Assembly (NCBI GenBank): GCA_017577565.1
Contig: PKRH01000065.1
Span: forward strand, 1-19,322
Source of the DNA: Thermoanaerobacterales bacterium
GTDB taxonomy: Bacteria > Actinomycetota > Acidimicrobiia > Acidimicrobiales > JACDCH01
Length of the DNA: 19,322 bases
Reading direction: 5' to 3'
Of this stretch, positions 1-6,633 are shown one piece after another (position 1 is the stretch's first letter; each line of letters starts with the position of its first letter). Both the position numbers and the translations under genes were made by a program. Under the pieces are notes generated by a model. It did no database searches. It saw only the letters and a list, made by a program, of their open reading frames with translations, and was not told the DNA's origin.

Positions 1-234
1 TCGTGGGAGCCGTCGCCCCGCCCGAACCAGCCGCTCGACCGGCCCTTCGCCTGGGTGCTGGTGCGCATCGACGGGGCGGACACCAGCATGCTCCACGCCC
101 TCGACGCCGGCTCGCCCGACGCGGTCTCCACCGGCATGCGGGTGCGGGTGCGCTGGGCCGAGGAGCGCGCCGGGGCCATCACCGACATCGCCTGCTTCGA
201 GCCCGCCGGCGACGACGGGGAGGGCGGGGCATGA
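1..234 (+). CDS. DUF35 OB-fold protein, C-terminal part (5' end outside window)
   Basis: Reading frame 1 is open from the window edge to a TGA at 232-234, giving the last 77 residues. They read as the OB-fold half of a DUF35 acyl-CoA-associated protein: PFAWVLVRIDGADTSMLHAL, then a GMRVRVRW strand and a short acidic tail. DUF35 proteins usually partner thiolase-fold or hydratase enzymes acting on CoA thioesters, as ChsH2 does in mycobacterial steroid side-chain degradation. Its stop codon overlaps the start of the next DUF35 gene (ATGA), so the two are probably translationally coupled. From memory, mycobacterial Rv3521 is about 300 residues, roughly the sum of two such proteins, so this pair may be its split equivalent. 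The N-terminal zinc-ribbon half, if present, lies outside the window. Confidence 0.75.
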   Translation, partial: SWEPSPRPNQPLDRPFAWVLVRIDGADTSMLHALDAGSPDAVSTGMRVRVRWAEERAGAITDIACFEPAGDDGEGGA

Positions 235-743
235 GCGGGCTCGTCCTGCCCGAGCGCCTGCGGGACCTCGAGCCCGTCCGCAGCATCCGCACCCCCGCCC
301 GGCTCGAGTACACGTACACGGCCGGCCAGGCCACCTCGCGCTTCCTGCGGGGCATCGCCCAGCGGAAGATCCTCGGCGAGCGCTGCCACGTCTGCGGCAA
401 GGTCATCCTGCCGCCCCGTGGCGCCTGCCCGGTCGACGGCGTCCCCACCCACGAGCAGGTCGAGCTGCCCGACCGGGGGACGATCACCACCTTCTGCGTG
501 GTGAACGTGAAGTTCTCCGGGTCGGCCATGGAGCTGCCCTACGTCTGCGCCACCGTCGTGCCCGACGGCAGCGACATGGGGCTCTTCGGCATGGTGCAGG
601 AGATCCCCTTCGACCGGATCCGCATCGGCATGCGGGTCGAGGCGGTGTGGGACGACGAGCCCCGCCCCGACCTCGCCTCGATCAAGTGGTGGCGGCCGAC
701 CGGCGAGCCCGACGTCCAGGTCGACGAGGGGAGGGGAGCGTGA
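231..743 (+). CDS. DUF35 zinc-ribbon / OB-fold protein, thiolase partner
   Basis: This 170-residue protein has an N-terminal helical segment, a rubredoxin-like zinc ribbon and a C-terminal OB-fold, the standard DUF35 layout. The ribbon has C52-x2-C55 and C66, but the fourth position is D69 (CPVD instead of CPxC), so metal binding may use three cysteines plus an aspartate or be absent. The OB-fold runs from about residue 78 (LPDRGTITTFCVV) to about 155. I chose the ATG at 231 because it overlaps the previous stop as ATGA and begins the conserved protein; a longer reading back to position 3 runs through the upstream gene in another frame. The stop overlaps the next ATG at 743. Such proteins form complexes with thiolase-like lyases, and the adjacent thiolases are the likely partners. 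Confidence 0.85.
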   Translation: MSGLVLPERLRDLEPVRSIRTPARLEYTYTAGQATSRFLRGIAQRKILGERCHVCGKVILPPRGACPVDGVPTHEQVELPDRGTITTFCVVNVKFSGSAMELPYVCATVVPDGSDMGLFGMVQEIPFDRIRIGMRVEAVWDDEPRPDLASIKWWRPTGEPDVQVDEGRGA

Positions 744-1801
744 TGCGGGAGGTCGCGGTCGTCGCCTTCGCCCAGACCCGGCACGAGCGCCGCCAGCAGG
801 CCCTCAACGAGGTCGAGATGCTCATGCCCGTCCTCCACCAGGTGAAGGAGGAGCTGGGCATCGACCAGTCCCAGATCGACTTCACCTGCTCGGGCAGCAC
901 CGACTACCTGGCCGGCACGGCGTTCAGCTTCGTCACCACCCTCGACGCCGTCGGCGCCTGGCCGCCGATCGTCGAGAGCCACGTCGAGATGGACGCCGCC
1001 TGGGCCCTCTACGAGGCCTGGGTGAAGATCCAGACCGGCGAGGCCGACACCGCCCTCGTCTACGGCTACGGGAAGTCGTCGCCCGGCTCGCTGCGCGACG
1101 TGCTGTCCCGCCAGCTCGACCCCTACTACGTCGCGCCCCTGTGGCCCGACAGCGTGGCCCTCGCCGCCCTGCAGGCCCGGGCCTGCCTCGACGCCGGGAT
1201 CACGACGGTCGAGGAGATGGCCGAGATCGCGGCCCGCAGTCGCCGGGCCGCCGAGAGCAACCCCTACGCCCAGCTGCGGGGGTCGGAGGACCCGTCGGTC
1301 CTGCTGGAGGAGCCCGAGATCGCCCCGCCGCTGCGCCGCCACGACTGCCCGCCGATCAGCGACGGCGCAGCCGCGGTCGTCCTCGCCGCCGGCGACCGGG
1401 CCCGCGAGCTGACCGACCGGCCCGTGTGGATCCGGGGGATCGACCACCGCATCGACGCCCACGCCCTCGGCGTGCGCGACCTCACCGCCTCGCCCTCGAC
1501 CGCGCTGGCGGCGGAGCGGGCCGGCGTCGCCGACGGCCCCGTCGACCTCGCCGAGCTCCACGCGCCGTTCACCCACCAGGAGGTCGTCCTCCGCCGGGCG
1601 CTCGGCCTCGGCGACGACGTGGTGGTCAACCCGTCCGGCGGGCCCCTGGCGGCCAACCCGCTCATCGCCGCCGGCCTGATCCGCATCGGCGAGGCCGCCG
1701 CCCGCATCGCCCGGGGCGAGGCCCGACGGGCCGTCGCCCACGCCACCAACGGACCGTGCCTGCAGCAGAACCTCGTGTGCGTCCTGGAGGGGAGCGACTG
1801 A
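743..1801 (+). CDS. ltp4: Thiolase-fold protein, Ltp4-like, lacking thiolase catalytic residues
   Basis: This 352-residue protein has an SCP2-thiolase/lipid-transfer-protein fold. The ATG overlaps the previous TGA and follows a good ribosome site (GGAGGGGAG). The length is close to mycobacterial Ltp4 (about 354 aa from memory), and the order DUF35, this gene, then a 387-aa thiolase matches Rv3521-ltp4-ltp3. The nucleophilic Cys is missing: the segment is HVEMDAAWALYEA (80-92). The GHP histidine motif is ANP (304-306), and the last Cys region is HATNGPC (333-339). The NEAF-like motif is ELHAPF (271-276). Classical thiolysis is therefore unlikely. Ltp3/Ltp4 in Rhodococcus have been linked to degradation of C24-branched sterol side chains, with an aldol-lyase role proposed. 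Whether this subunit is catalytic or structural is open. Confidence 0.85.
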   Translation: MREVAVVAFAQTRHERRQQALNEVEMLMPVLHQVKEELGIDQSQIDFTCSGSTDYLAGTAFSFVTTLDAVGAWPPIVESHVEMDAAWALYEAWVKIQTGEADTALVYGYGKSSPGSLRDVLSRQLDPYYVAPLWPDSVALAALQARACLDAGITTVEEMAEIAARSRRAAESNPYAQLRGSEDPSVLLEEPEIAPPLRRHDCPPISDGAAAVVLAAGDRARELTDRPVWIRGIDHRIDAHALGVRDLTASPSTALAAERAGVADGPVDLAELHAPFTHQEVVLRRALGLGDDVVVNPSGGPLAANPLIAAGLIRIGEAAARIARGEARRAVAHATNGPCLQQNLVCVLEGSD

Positions 1802-2964
1802 TGGGCAAGGAGCGCGTCGCGGTCGTCGGCATCGGCCAGACGAAGCACCAGGCCACCCGCGGCGACGTCTCGATCGCCGGCCTCGTGCGGGAGGCGGTGG
1901 TCGAGGCCCTGGAGGACGCCCAGATGACCTGGGCCGACATCGACGCCGTCGTCCTCGGCAAGGCGCCCGACTTCTTCGAGGGCGTGATGATGCCCGAGCT
2001 CTACCTCGCGGAGGCCATCGGCGCGGTGGGCAAGCCCCTGCTCCGGGTCCACACCGCCGGCTCGGTCGGCGGCTCGACGGCGCTCGTCGCCGCCAGCCTG
2101 ATCCAGGCCCGCATCCACCGCCGGGTGCTGGCCGTGGCGTTCGAGAAGCAGTCCGAGAGCGAGGCCATGTGGGCGCTGACGCTGCCCATCCCGTTCTCGC
2201 CGCCGCTGGTGGCCGGGGCCGGCGGCTACTTCGCCCCCCACGTCCGGGCCTACATGCGGCGCTCGGGGGCCCCGGACCACATCGGCATCCTCGTGGCCCT
2301 GAAGGACCGCACCAACGCCCTGAAGAACCCCAAGGCGCACCTCCACGAGGAGGGCATCACCTTCGAGTCGGTGCGGGACTCGATCATGCTGTGGGACCCG
2401 ATCCGCTACTCGGAGACCTGCCCGTCGTCCGACGGGGCCTGCGCCGTCGTCCTGACCGACGAGGCCGGCGGCGACGCCGCCGACTCGCCGGCGTGGGTGC
2501 TGGGCGGGGCCATGCGGTCGGAGCCCACGATGGCGCCCGGCCGCGACGAGGTGAACCCCCGGGCCGGCCGGGAGTGCGCCGCCGACGTCTACCGCCAGGC
2601 CGGCATCACCGACCCCCGGCGGGACATCGACGTCGCCGAGGTCTACGTGCCGTTCTCGTGGTACGAGCCGATGTGGCTGGAGAACCTCGGCTTCGCCGAG
2701 GAGGGCGCGGGCTGGAAGCTCGTCGAGGAGGGGGCCACGGCCATGGACGGCGACATCCCCTGGAACCCCTCCGGCGGGGTGCTGTCGTCCAACCCCATCG
2801 GCGCGTCGGGCCTCATCCGCTTCGCCGAGGCGGCGCTGCAGGTCCGGGGCCGGGCCGGCGAGCACCAGATCGACGGCGCCCGGGTCGCCCTGGGCCACGC
2901 CTACGGTGGCGGCTCGCAGTTCTTCGCCATGTGGGTCGTCGGCGCCGACAAGCCGACGTCGTGA
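1801..2964 (+). CDS. ltp3: Thiolase-fold protein, Ltp3-like, probable retro-aldolase subunit
   Basis: This 387-residue SCP2-thiolase family protein starts one base before the previous gene ends, with GGAGGGGA upstream. The length is close to mycobacterial Ltp3 (about 394 aa from memory). The usual nucleophile motif (NCSTGSTA) is AGSVGGSTA, so S88 replaces Cys. GHP is SNP (330-332), and the C-terminal CxG is HAYGGGSQ (366-373). It has tyrosines at Y282 (EVYVPFSWYE) and Y368, near the two regions where the aldolase Ltp2 is reported to place its catalytic tyrosines; the upstream paralogue has His273 and Asn336 in those regions. I infer that this is the catalytic half of a heteromeric lyase with the upstream thiolase and the DUF35 proteins, cleaving a beta-hydroxyacyl-CoA side chain. 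The exact substrate cannot be read from the sequence. Confidence 0.85.
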   Translation: MGKERVAVVGIGQTKHQATRGDVSIAGLVREAVVEALEDAQMTWADIDAVVLGKAPDFFEGVMMPELYLAEAIGAVGKPLLRVHTAGSVGGSTALVAASLIQARIHRRVLAVAFEKQSESEAMWALTLPIPFSPPLVAGAGGYFAPHVRAYMRRSGAPDHIGILVALKDRTNALKNPKAHLHEEGITFESVRDSIMLWDPIRYSETCPSSDGACAVVLTDEAGGDAADSPAWVLGGAMRSEPTMAPGRDEVNPRAGRECAADVYRQAGITDPRRDIDVAEVYVPFSWYEPMWLENLGFAEEGAGWKLVEEGATAMDGDIPWNPSGGVLSSNPIGASGLIRFAEAALQVRGRAGEHQIDGARVALGHAYGGGSQFFAMWVVGADKPTS

Positions 2965-3004
2965 CCACGGGCCCGGCCACCGACGGCAGCGGAGGAGGAC
3001 GACG

Positions 3005-3754
3005 ATGGGACGTCTCGAGGGCAAGGTGGCGATCATCACCGGCGCGGCCCGGGGCCAGGGCGAGGCCGAGGCCCGCCTGTTCGTGGCCGAGGGCGCGCGG
3101 GTGCTGCTCGCCGACATCCGCGACGAGGAGGGCGAGGCCGTCGCCGCCGACCTCGGGGACGCCGCCGCCTACGTCCACCTCGACGTCACCGACGCGGCCC
3201 AGTGGGAGGCCGCGGTCGCGCACGCCGAGGAGCGGTTCGGGCCGGTGTCGGTGCTCGTCAACAACGCCGGGATCCTGCACTTCGCGCCGATCGACCGCAC
3301 CGACCCCGAGGACTTCGAGCGGGTCCTGCGGGTCAACGTCCACGGCGTCTTCCTCGGCATCCGCGCGGTGACGCCCTCGATGGTCCGGGCCGGCGGCGGC
3401 TCGATCGTCAACATCTCGTCCACCGCGGGCCTGCAGGGCCTGCCGTCGCTCGGGGCCTACGTCGCCAGCAAGTGGGCCGTCCGGGGCCTGACGAAGACCG
3501 CGGCCATGGACCTCGGGCCCAAGGGCATCCGGGTCAACTCCGTGCACCCGGGGGGCATCGACACGCCCATGGTGGCCGGCACGCCCGCGGACGCCCCGTT
3601 CTACAAGCGCCTGCCGGTGCCCCGGATGGGGCGGCCCGAGGAGGCGGCCCGGGCGGTGCTCTTCCTGGCCTCGGACGAGTCGAGCTACGTCACCGGCGCC
3701 GAGCTGGCGGTCGACGGCGGCGCCACCTGCGGCGACCACGCCATCATGAGCTGA
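3005..3754 (+). CDS. SDR oxidoreductase, hydroxysteroid-dehydrogenase-like
   Basis: This 249-residue classical short-chain dehydrogenase has TGAARGQG (12-19), the NAD-selecting acidic residue D37 (LLADIRD), NNAG (86-89), N111, S139, Y152 and K156 (YVASK) and the C-terminal VDGGA. The catalytic Asn-Ser-Tyr-Lys set is complete. The sequence is of the glucose-1-dehydrogenase / 3-alpha(20-beta)-hydroxysteroid dehydrogenase type, similar in style to mycobacterial FabG3 (Rv2002). The start is set by GGAGGAGG about 6 nt upstream of the ATG. It lies 40 nt after the ltp3-like gene and 5 nt before the next SDR, so it belongs to the same operon. An NAD-dependent oxidation of a hydroxyl on a steroid ring or side chain fits the context, but SDR substrates cannot be assigned from motifs alone. 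Confidence 0.85.
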   Translation: MGRLEGKVAIITGAARGQGEAEARLFVAEGARVLLADIRDEEGEAVAADLGDAAAYVHLDVTDAAQWEAAVAHAEERFGPVSVLVNNAGILHFAPIDRTDPEDFERVLRVNVHGVFLGIRAVTPSMVRAGGGSIVNISSTAGLQGLPSLGAYVASKWAVRGLTKTAAMDLGPKGIRVNSVHPGGIDTPMVAGTPADAPFYKRLPVPRMGRPEEAARAVLFLASDESSYVTGAELAVDGGATCGDHAIMS

Positions 3755-3759
3755 GGCAC

Positions 3760-4533
3760 GTGGGCACGATCTGCATCACCGGCGCCGCGGGCGGCATCGG
3801 CGCGGCGACGCGCCGCCGCCTCGAGCGCGCCGGCCACCGGGTGATCGGGGTCGACCTGCGCGACGCCGAGGTCGAGGCCGACCTGGCCACGCCGGACGGC
3901 CGCTCCGCCATGGTCGAGCAGGTCGCCGAGGCCTGCGGCGGCGTGCTCGACGGCCTGGTCGTGGGTGCCGGCGTCAACCGGGGCGCGCCGTCGCTCGTCG
4001 TCGCCGTCAACTACTTCGGGGCCGTCGCCACCCTCGAGGGCCTCCGGCCGCTGCTGGCCCGGGGACGGGACGCCGCCGCGGTGGTGGTGGCGTCCAACTC
4101 GGCCACCACCATGCAGGGCGTCGTGCCCGCCGTCGTCGACGCCTGCCTGGCCGGCGACGAGGCGGCGGCCGCCGCGGCGGCCGAGGCGGCCGGCTCGGTC
4201 GTCGACTACCCGTCGTCGAAGCTGGCGCTGGCCCGCTGGGTGCGCCGGGCGGCGCCCACCGAGGCGTGGATCGGCGCGGGCATCCGGCTGAACGCGGTCG
4301 GGCCCGGCCCGACGGCGACGCCCATGACGGCCGACCTCGACGTGCCCGTGCTCGACCTGGGGGACGTCTACCCGGTGCCGATCGGGCGGATGGCGACCGC
4401 CGACGAGCAGGCGGCGGTCATCGCCTTCCTGCTGTCGCCGGAGGCGTCCTACGTCGTCGGTGCCTTCCTGCCGGTGGACGGGGGCGGCGAGGCCGCGGCC
4501 CGGGGCGACGACTGGCCGTCCGCCCGCCCCTGA
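3760..4533 (+). CDS. SDR oxidoreductase, 3-alpha-hydroxysteroid dehydrogenase/carbonyl reductase-like
   Basis: A GTG start 5 nt after the previous stop gives 257 residues, the same length as Comamonas testosteroni 3-alpha-HSD/carbonyl reductase (HsdA). The shared pattern, recalled from memory, includes ITGAAGGIGAATRRRLE near the N-terminus, VDLRDAEVEADL (31-42), VNYFGA (83-88), a long alanine-rich insert before the active-site Tyr, RLNAVGPGPTATP and the VDGG end. The glycine motif is TGAAGGIG (7-14). NNAG is replaced by GAGVN (69-73). The catalytic residues are S114, Y150 and K154. HsdA interconverts 3-alpha-hydroxy and 3-keto steroids and reduces some xenobiotic carbonyls. In this operon a 3-hydroxy/3-keto steroid or bile-acid step is plausible. 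It is the last gene of the rightward operon and converges on the QueA-like gene. Confidence 0.82.
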   Translation: MGTICITGAAGGIGAATRRRLERAGHRVIGVDLRDAEVEADLATPDGRSAMVEQVAEACGGVLDGLVVGAGVNRGAPSLVVAVNYFGAVATLEGLRPLLARGRDAAAVVVASNSATTMQGVVPAVVDACLAGDEAAAAAAAEAAGSVVDYPSSKLALARWVRRAAPTEAWIGAGIRLNAVGPGPTATPMTADLDVPVLDLGDVYPVPIGRMATADEQAAVIAFLLSPEASYVVGAFLPVDGGGEAAARGDDWPSARP

Positions 4534-4554
4534 CCGCCGCCCCGCCGCCGGTCA
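4531..4554. terminator. Possible weak bidirectional hairpin between convergent genes
   Basis: TGACCG (4531-4536) pairs with CGGTCA (4549-4554) across a 12-nt loop. Both arms contain the stop codons of the two converging genes. The stem is short, the loop is GC-rich and there is no T-tract, so this may be only partly effective or coincidental. It is the only inverted repeat in the 18-nt gap. Confidence 0.3.
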
Positions 4555-5787
4555 CGGCAGGATCAGGTGGCTGTCGCCGAACTCGTGCCACCGGTAGCCG
4601 CCGGCGACGGCGGCGTCGTAGGAGGCCTCGACGAGGTCGGCCCCGCCGACGGCCTCGAGCAGGGCGAGGTGCGACGACTCGGGCTCGTGCCAGCCGGTGA
4701 CGAGCCCGTCGACGACCCGCACGCCCCGCTCCGGGGTGACGACCAGGTCGGTCCAGCCCCGCCCGGGGTGCGAGCGGCCGTGCTCGTCGGCGGTGGTCTC
4801 CAGCGCCCGCACGACCGTCGTGCCCACCGCGACGACCCGCCGCCCGTCGCGGCGGGCGGCGTTGACCAGCGCCGCCGTGGCCGCCGGCACCTCGAAGCGC
4901 TCGGCGTAGGGCGGCTCGCCCGCCTCTTGCGACGAGACGCCCGTGTGCAGGACGATCGGCGTCACCGCGACGCCCCGGCGGACGAGCGCGGTCACGAGCG
5001 CCTCGGTGAACGGCCGGGCCGCGCTCGGCATCTCGGCCGACCCCGGCACCTGGGAGAACACCGACTGGTAGGCGGCGAGCGGCCAGGCGCCGTCGGTGTG
5101 GCGGTAGCGGATGGGCTGGCCGTGGGCCCCCAGGTGGTCGAGCAGCTCGCCGGGCACGTCCAGGCGGGCCAGCCACAGCCGGGGGACGGAGGTCCCGGCG
5201 GGGTAGGGGGCGAGCAGCTCGGCCCGGCCGCCACCGGGCAGCGCCAGCCGGGTCGGCGGCCGCCCCTCGTAGCGGTCGCTGCCGGCCCCCGCCGGGTGGC
5301 GGGGCTCGACGACCCAGAAGCCGCCGGGCTGCTCGGTCGACAGGTGCAGCCGGATCGGCTCGCCCCGGCCGTCCCGGCCCCCGCCCGCGGGCTCCTCGGC
5401 CGTGGCGTCCAGCGCCGCCGGGACGACCGCCGACGCGTTGACCACGAGCACGTCGCCCGGGGCGAGCAGGTCCGGCAGGTCGGTGAACCGGTGGTGGTCG
5501 ACGGCGCCCGCCGCCCGCCGGGCGACCATCAGGCGCACGCCCGCCCGGGCGTCCGAGCCGAGGGGCTCGCCGGCCAGCACCTCGGCGGGGGTGCCGGCCT
5601 CGGCCCCCTCGGGGATGCGGAACGCCCGCAGCGAGCTGCGGGCCCGGTCCGTCGCCCGGACGGTCCCGGCGCCGCCCGCGGCCGCGGCCCCGGCCGGTGC
5701 AGGTAGCGGGCAGGCGGCCGCCGCGGGTACCGGGCAGGCGGCCGGCGCGGCGCCGCCCCCGCAGGCCTCGCGGTCGAGCACCCTCAT
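4552..5787 (-). CDS. QueA-like S-adenosylmethionine:tRNA ribosyltransferase-isomerase family protein, divergent
   Basis: This 411-residue protein has the QueA fold signature: VVNASAVVPAAL (115-126, where QueA has VNDTRVIPARL), YQSVFSQVPGSAE (240-252), LHTGVSSQE (280-288), AVGTTVVRALET (320-331) and FGDSHLILP at the end. QueA transfers the ribosyl group of SAM to 7-aminomethyl-7-deazaguanine in tRNA for queuosine. Several canonical motifs are altered here: HVGxGTF is HTGVSSQ, APTAGLHF is MPSAARPF, and TNFHLPxSTL is TGWHEPESSH. No other queuosine genes are nearby. Residues 1-50 are an Ala/Pro/Gly-rich, low-complexity extension, and the conserved domain begins near residue 52. The ATG overlaps the upstream SDR stop (ATGA). 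It is probably an actinobacterial QueA paralogue whose true substrate may not be queuosine tRNA. Confidence 0.8.
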   Translation of the reverse strand: MRVLDREACGGGAAPAACPVPAAAACPLPAPAGAAAAGGAGTVRATDRARSSLRAFRIPEGAEAGTPAEVLAGEPLGSDARAGVRLMVARRAAGAVDHHRFTDLPDLLAPGDVLVVNASAVVPAALDATAEEPAGGGRDGRGEPIRLHLSTEQPGGFWVVEPRHPAGAGSDRYEGRPPTRLALPGGGRAELLAPYPAGTSVPRLWLARLDVPGELLDHLGAHGQPIRYRHTDGAWPLAAYQSVFSQVPGSAEMPSAARPFTEALVTALVRRGVAVTPIVLHTGVSSQEAGEPPYAERFEVPAATAALVNAARRDGRRVVAVGTTVVRALETTADEHGRSHPGRGWTDLVVTPERGVRVVDGLVTGWHEPESSHLALLEAVGGADLVEASYDAAVAGGYRWHEFGDSHLILP

Positions 5788-6509
5788 CGCGCCGCCTCCC
5801 CGGTCGCCGTCGCCGCCGGGGCCAGCTCGTCGACGGTGTAGCGGCCGCTGGGCGGGCGCGCCTCGACCAGCCGGAGGAGGGCCGGCACCCGGGTGGCGGG
5901 GTCGGGGCGGTCGGAGATGTCCTCGCCGGGGAAGGCGTCCTGGTGCATCTGCGTCCGCATGTCCCCGGGGTCGACCCACCACACCCGGATCGTCGGCTCC
6001 TCGGCGGCCAGCACCCGGCTGAGCTGCTCGAGCGCCGCCTTCGACGCCCCGTAGGCACCCCAGCCGGGGTAGCCCTCGACGGCGGCGTCCGAGGTCACGT
6101 TGAGCACGGCGCCCCCGCAGCTCCGCAGGTGGGGGAGCGCCGCCTGCACCAGCCGGAGCGGGGCCACCAGGTTGGTGCGGAGCGTGCGCTCCAGGTCGTC
6201 GGCCCGCAGCGCGGCGAGGGAGGGGAGCGGCGAGGGCCCCAGCGTCCCGGCGTTGTTGACCAGGAGCTCGAGGCGGCCCTCGCTCGCGGCGGCGCCGACC
6301 AGCGCCGCCACGTGCACCGGGTCGGTGACGTCGCCCGGCAGGGCCACGACGTCCCCCGGGCCGGCGGCGTCGACCTCGGCCCGGGCCCGCTCGAGCGCCT
6401 CGGCGTCGCGGGCGTCGATGACGACGTTCCAGCCCTCCCGGGCGAGCCCCAGCGCGAGCGCCCGTCCCAGGCCCCGGCTGCCGCCGGTGATGAGCGCGGT
6501 CCTTCGCAT
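5784..6509 (-). CDS. SDR family oxidoreductase coupled to the queA-like gene
   Basis: This 241-residue short-chain dehydrogenase has TGGSRGLG (8-15), NNAG (85-88), S140, Y153 and K157 (YGASK), with N113 in TNLVAPL, so the catalytic set is complete. The C-terminal part is unusual for an SDR: VDPGDMRTQMHQDAFPGED (179-197) followed by a PDPATRVPALLRLVE segment. I recall this pattern from actinobacterial SDRs encoded beside QueA-like proteins. A strong Shine-Dalgarno, GGAGGA, sits 6 nt upstream of the ATG. The stop codon overlaps the QueA-like start by 4 nt, so the two proteins are probably made together and may act in one pathway. No substrate can be assigned. Confidence 0.85.
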   Translation of the reverse strand: MRRTALITGGSRGLGRALALGLAREGWNVVIDARDAEALERARAEVDAAGPGDVVALPGDVTDPVHVAALVGAAASEGRLELLVNNAGTLGPSPLPSLAALRADDLERTLRTNLVAPLRLVQAALPHLRSCGGAVLNVTSDAAVEGYPGWGAYGASKAALEQLSRVLAAEEPTIRVWWVDPGDMRTQMHQDAFPGEDISDRPDPATRVPALLRLVEARPPSGRYTVDELAPAATATGEAAR

Positions 6510-6515
6510 CGCGAG

Positions 6516-6545
6516 TCCTCCTGCGTCCGTGTAGCTCGGACGCTA
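6516..6545 (-). promoter_or_regulatory. Ribosome site and possible -10 of the SDR-queA-like pair
   Basis: On the minus strand GGAGGA (6516-6521) lies 6 nt before the ATG. A TANNNT element, TAGCGT, lies at 6540-6545, which would give a leader of about 24 nt. No convincing -35 is visible. GTAGC and GCTAC arms here form a small imperfect stem overlapping the -10. Confidence 0.35.
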
Positions 6546-6613
6546 CGGACGGCCCGGCACGCCGCCATCGGCCCGCGGACCGGTTTCCGGGCCGGCCCGC
6601 CTCCGTCGCGCGA

Positions 6614-6633
6614 CCTAGGACCGGGGACCTAGG
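6614..6633. repeat. Paired CCTAGG palindromes at the end of the response-regulator gene
   Basis: CCTAGG occurs at 6614-6619 and again at 6628-6633, separated by ACCGGGGA. The second copy contains the response-regulator stop codon. The two hexamers can pair as a 6-bp stem with an 8-nt loop, so a weak terminator is possible. CTAG-containing words are normally scarce in such genomes. Confidence 0.25.

Noticed and set aside
3..230. Upstream extension of the second DUF35 protein to the window start
   Set aside because: This frame is Arg/Gly/His-rich and overlaps the real DUF35 C-terminus in frame 1; the ATG at 231 begins the conserved protein.
6569..6600. CGGCCCG / CGGGCCG stem between the response regulator and SDR genes
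   Set aside because: Several overlapping pairings are possible in this GC-rich gap and none ends in a T-tract; too weak to list.
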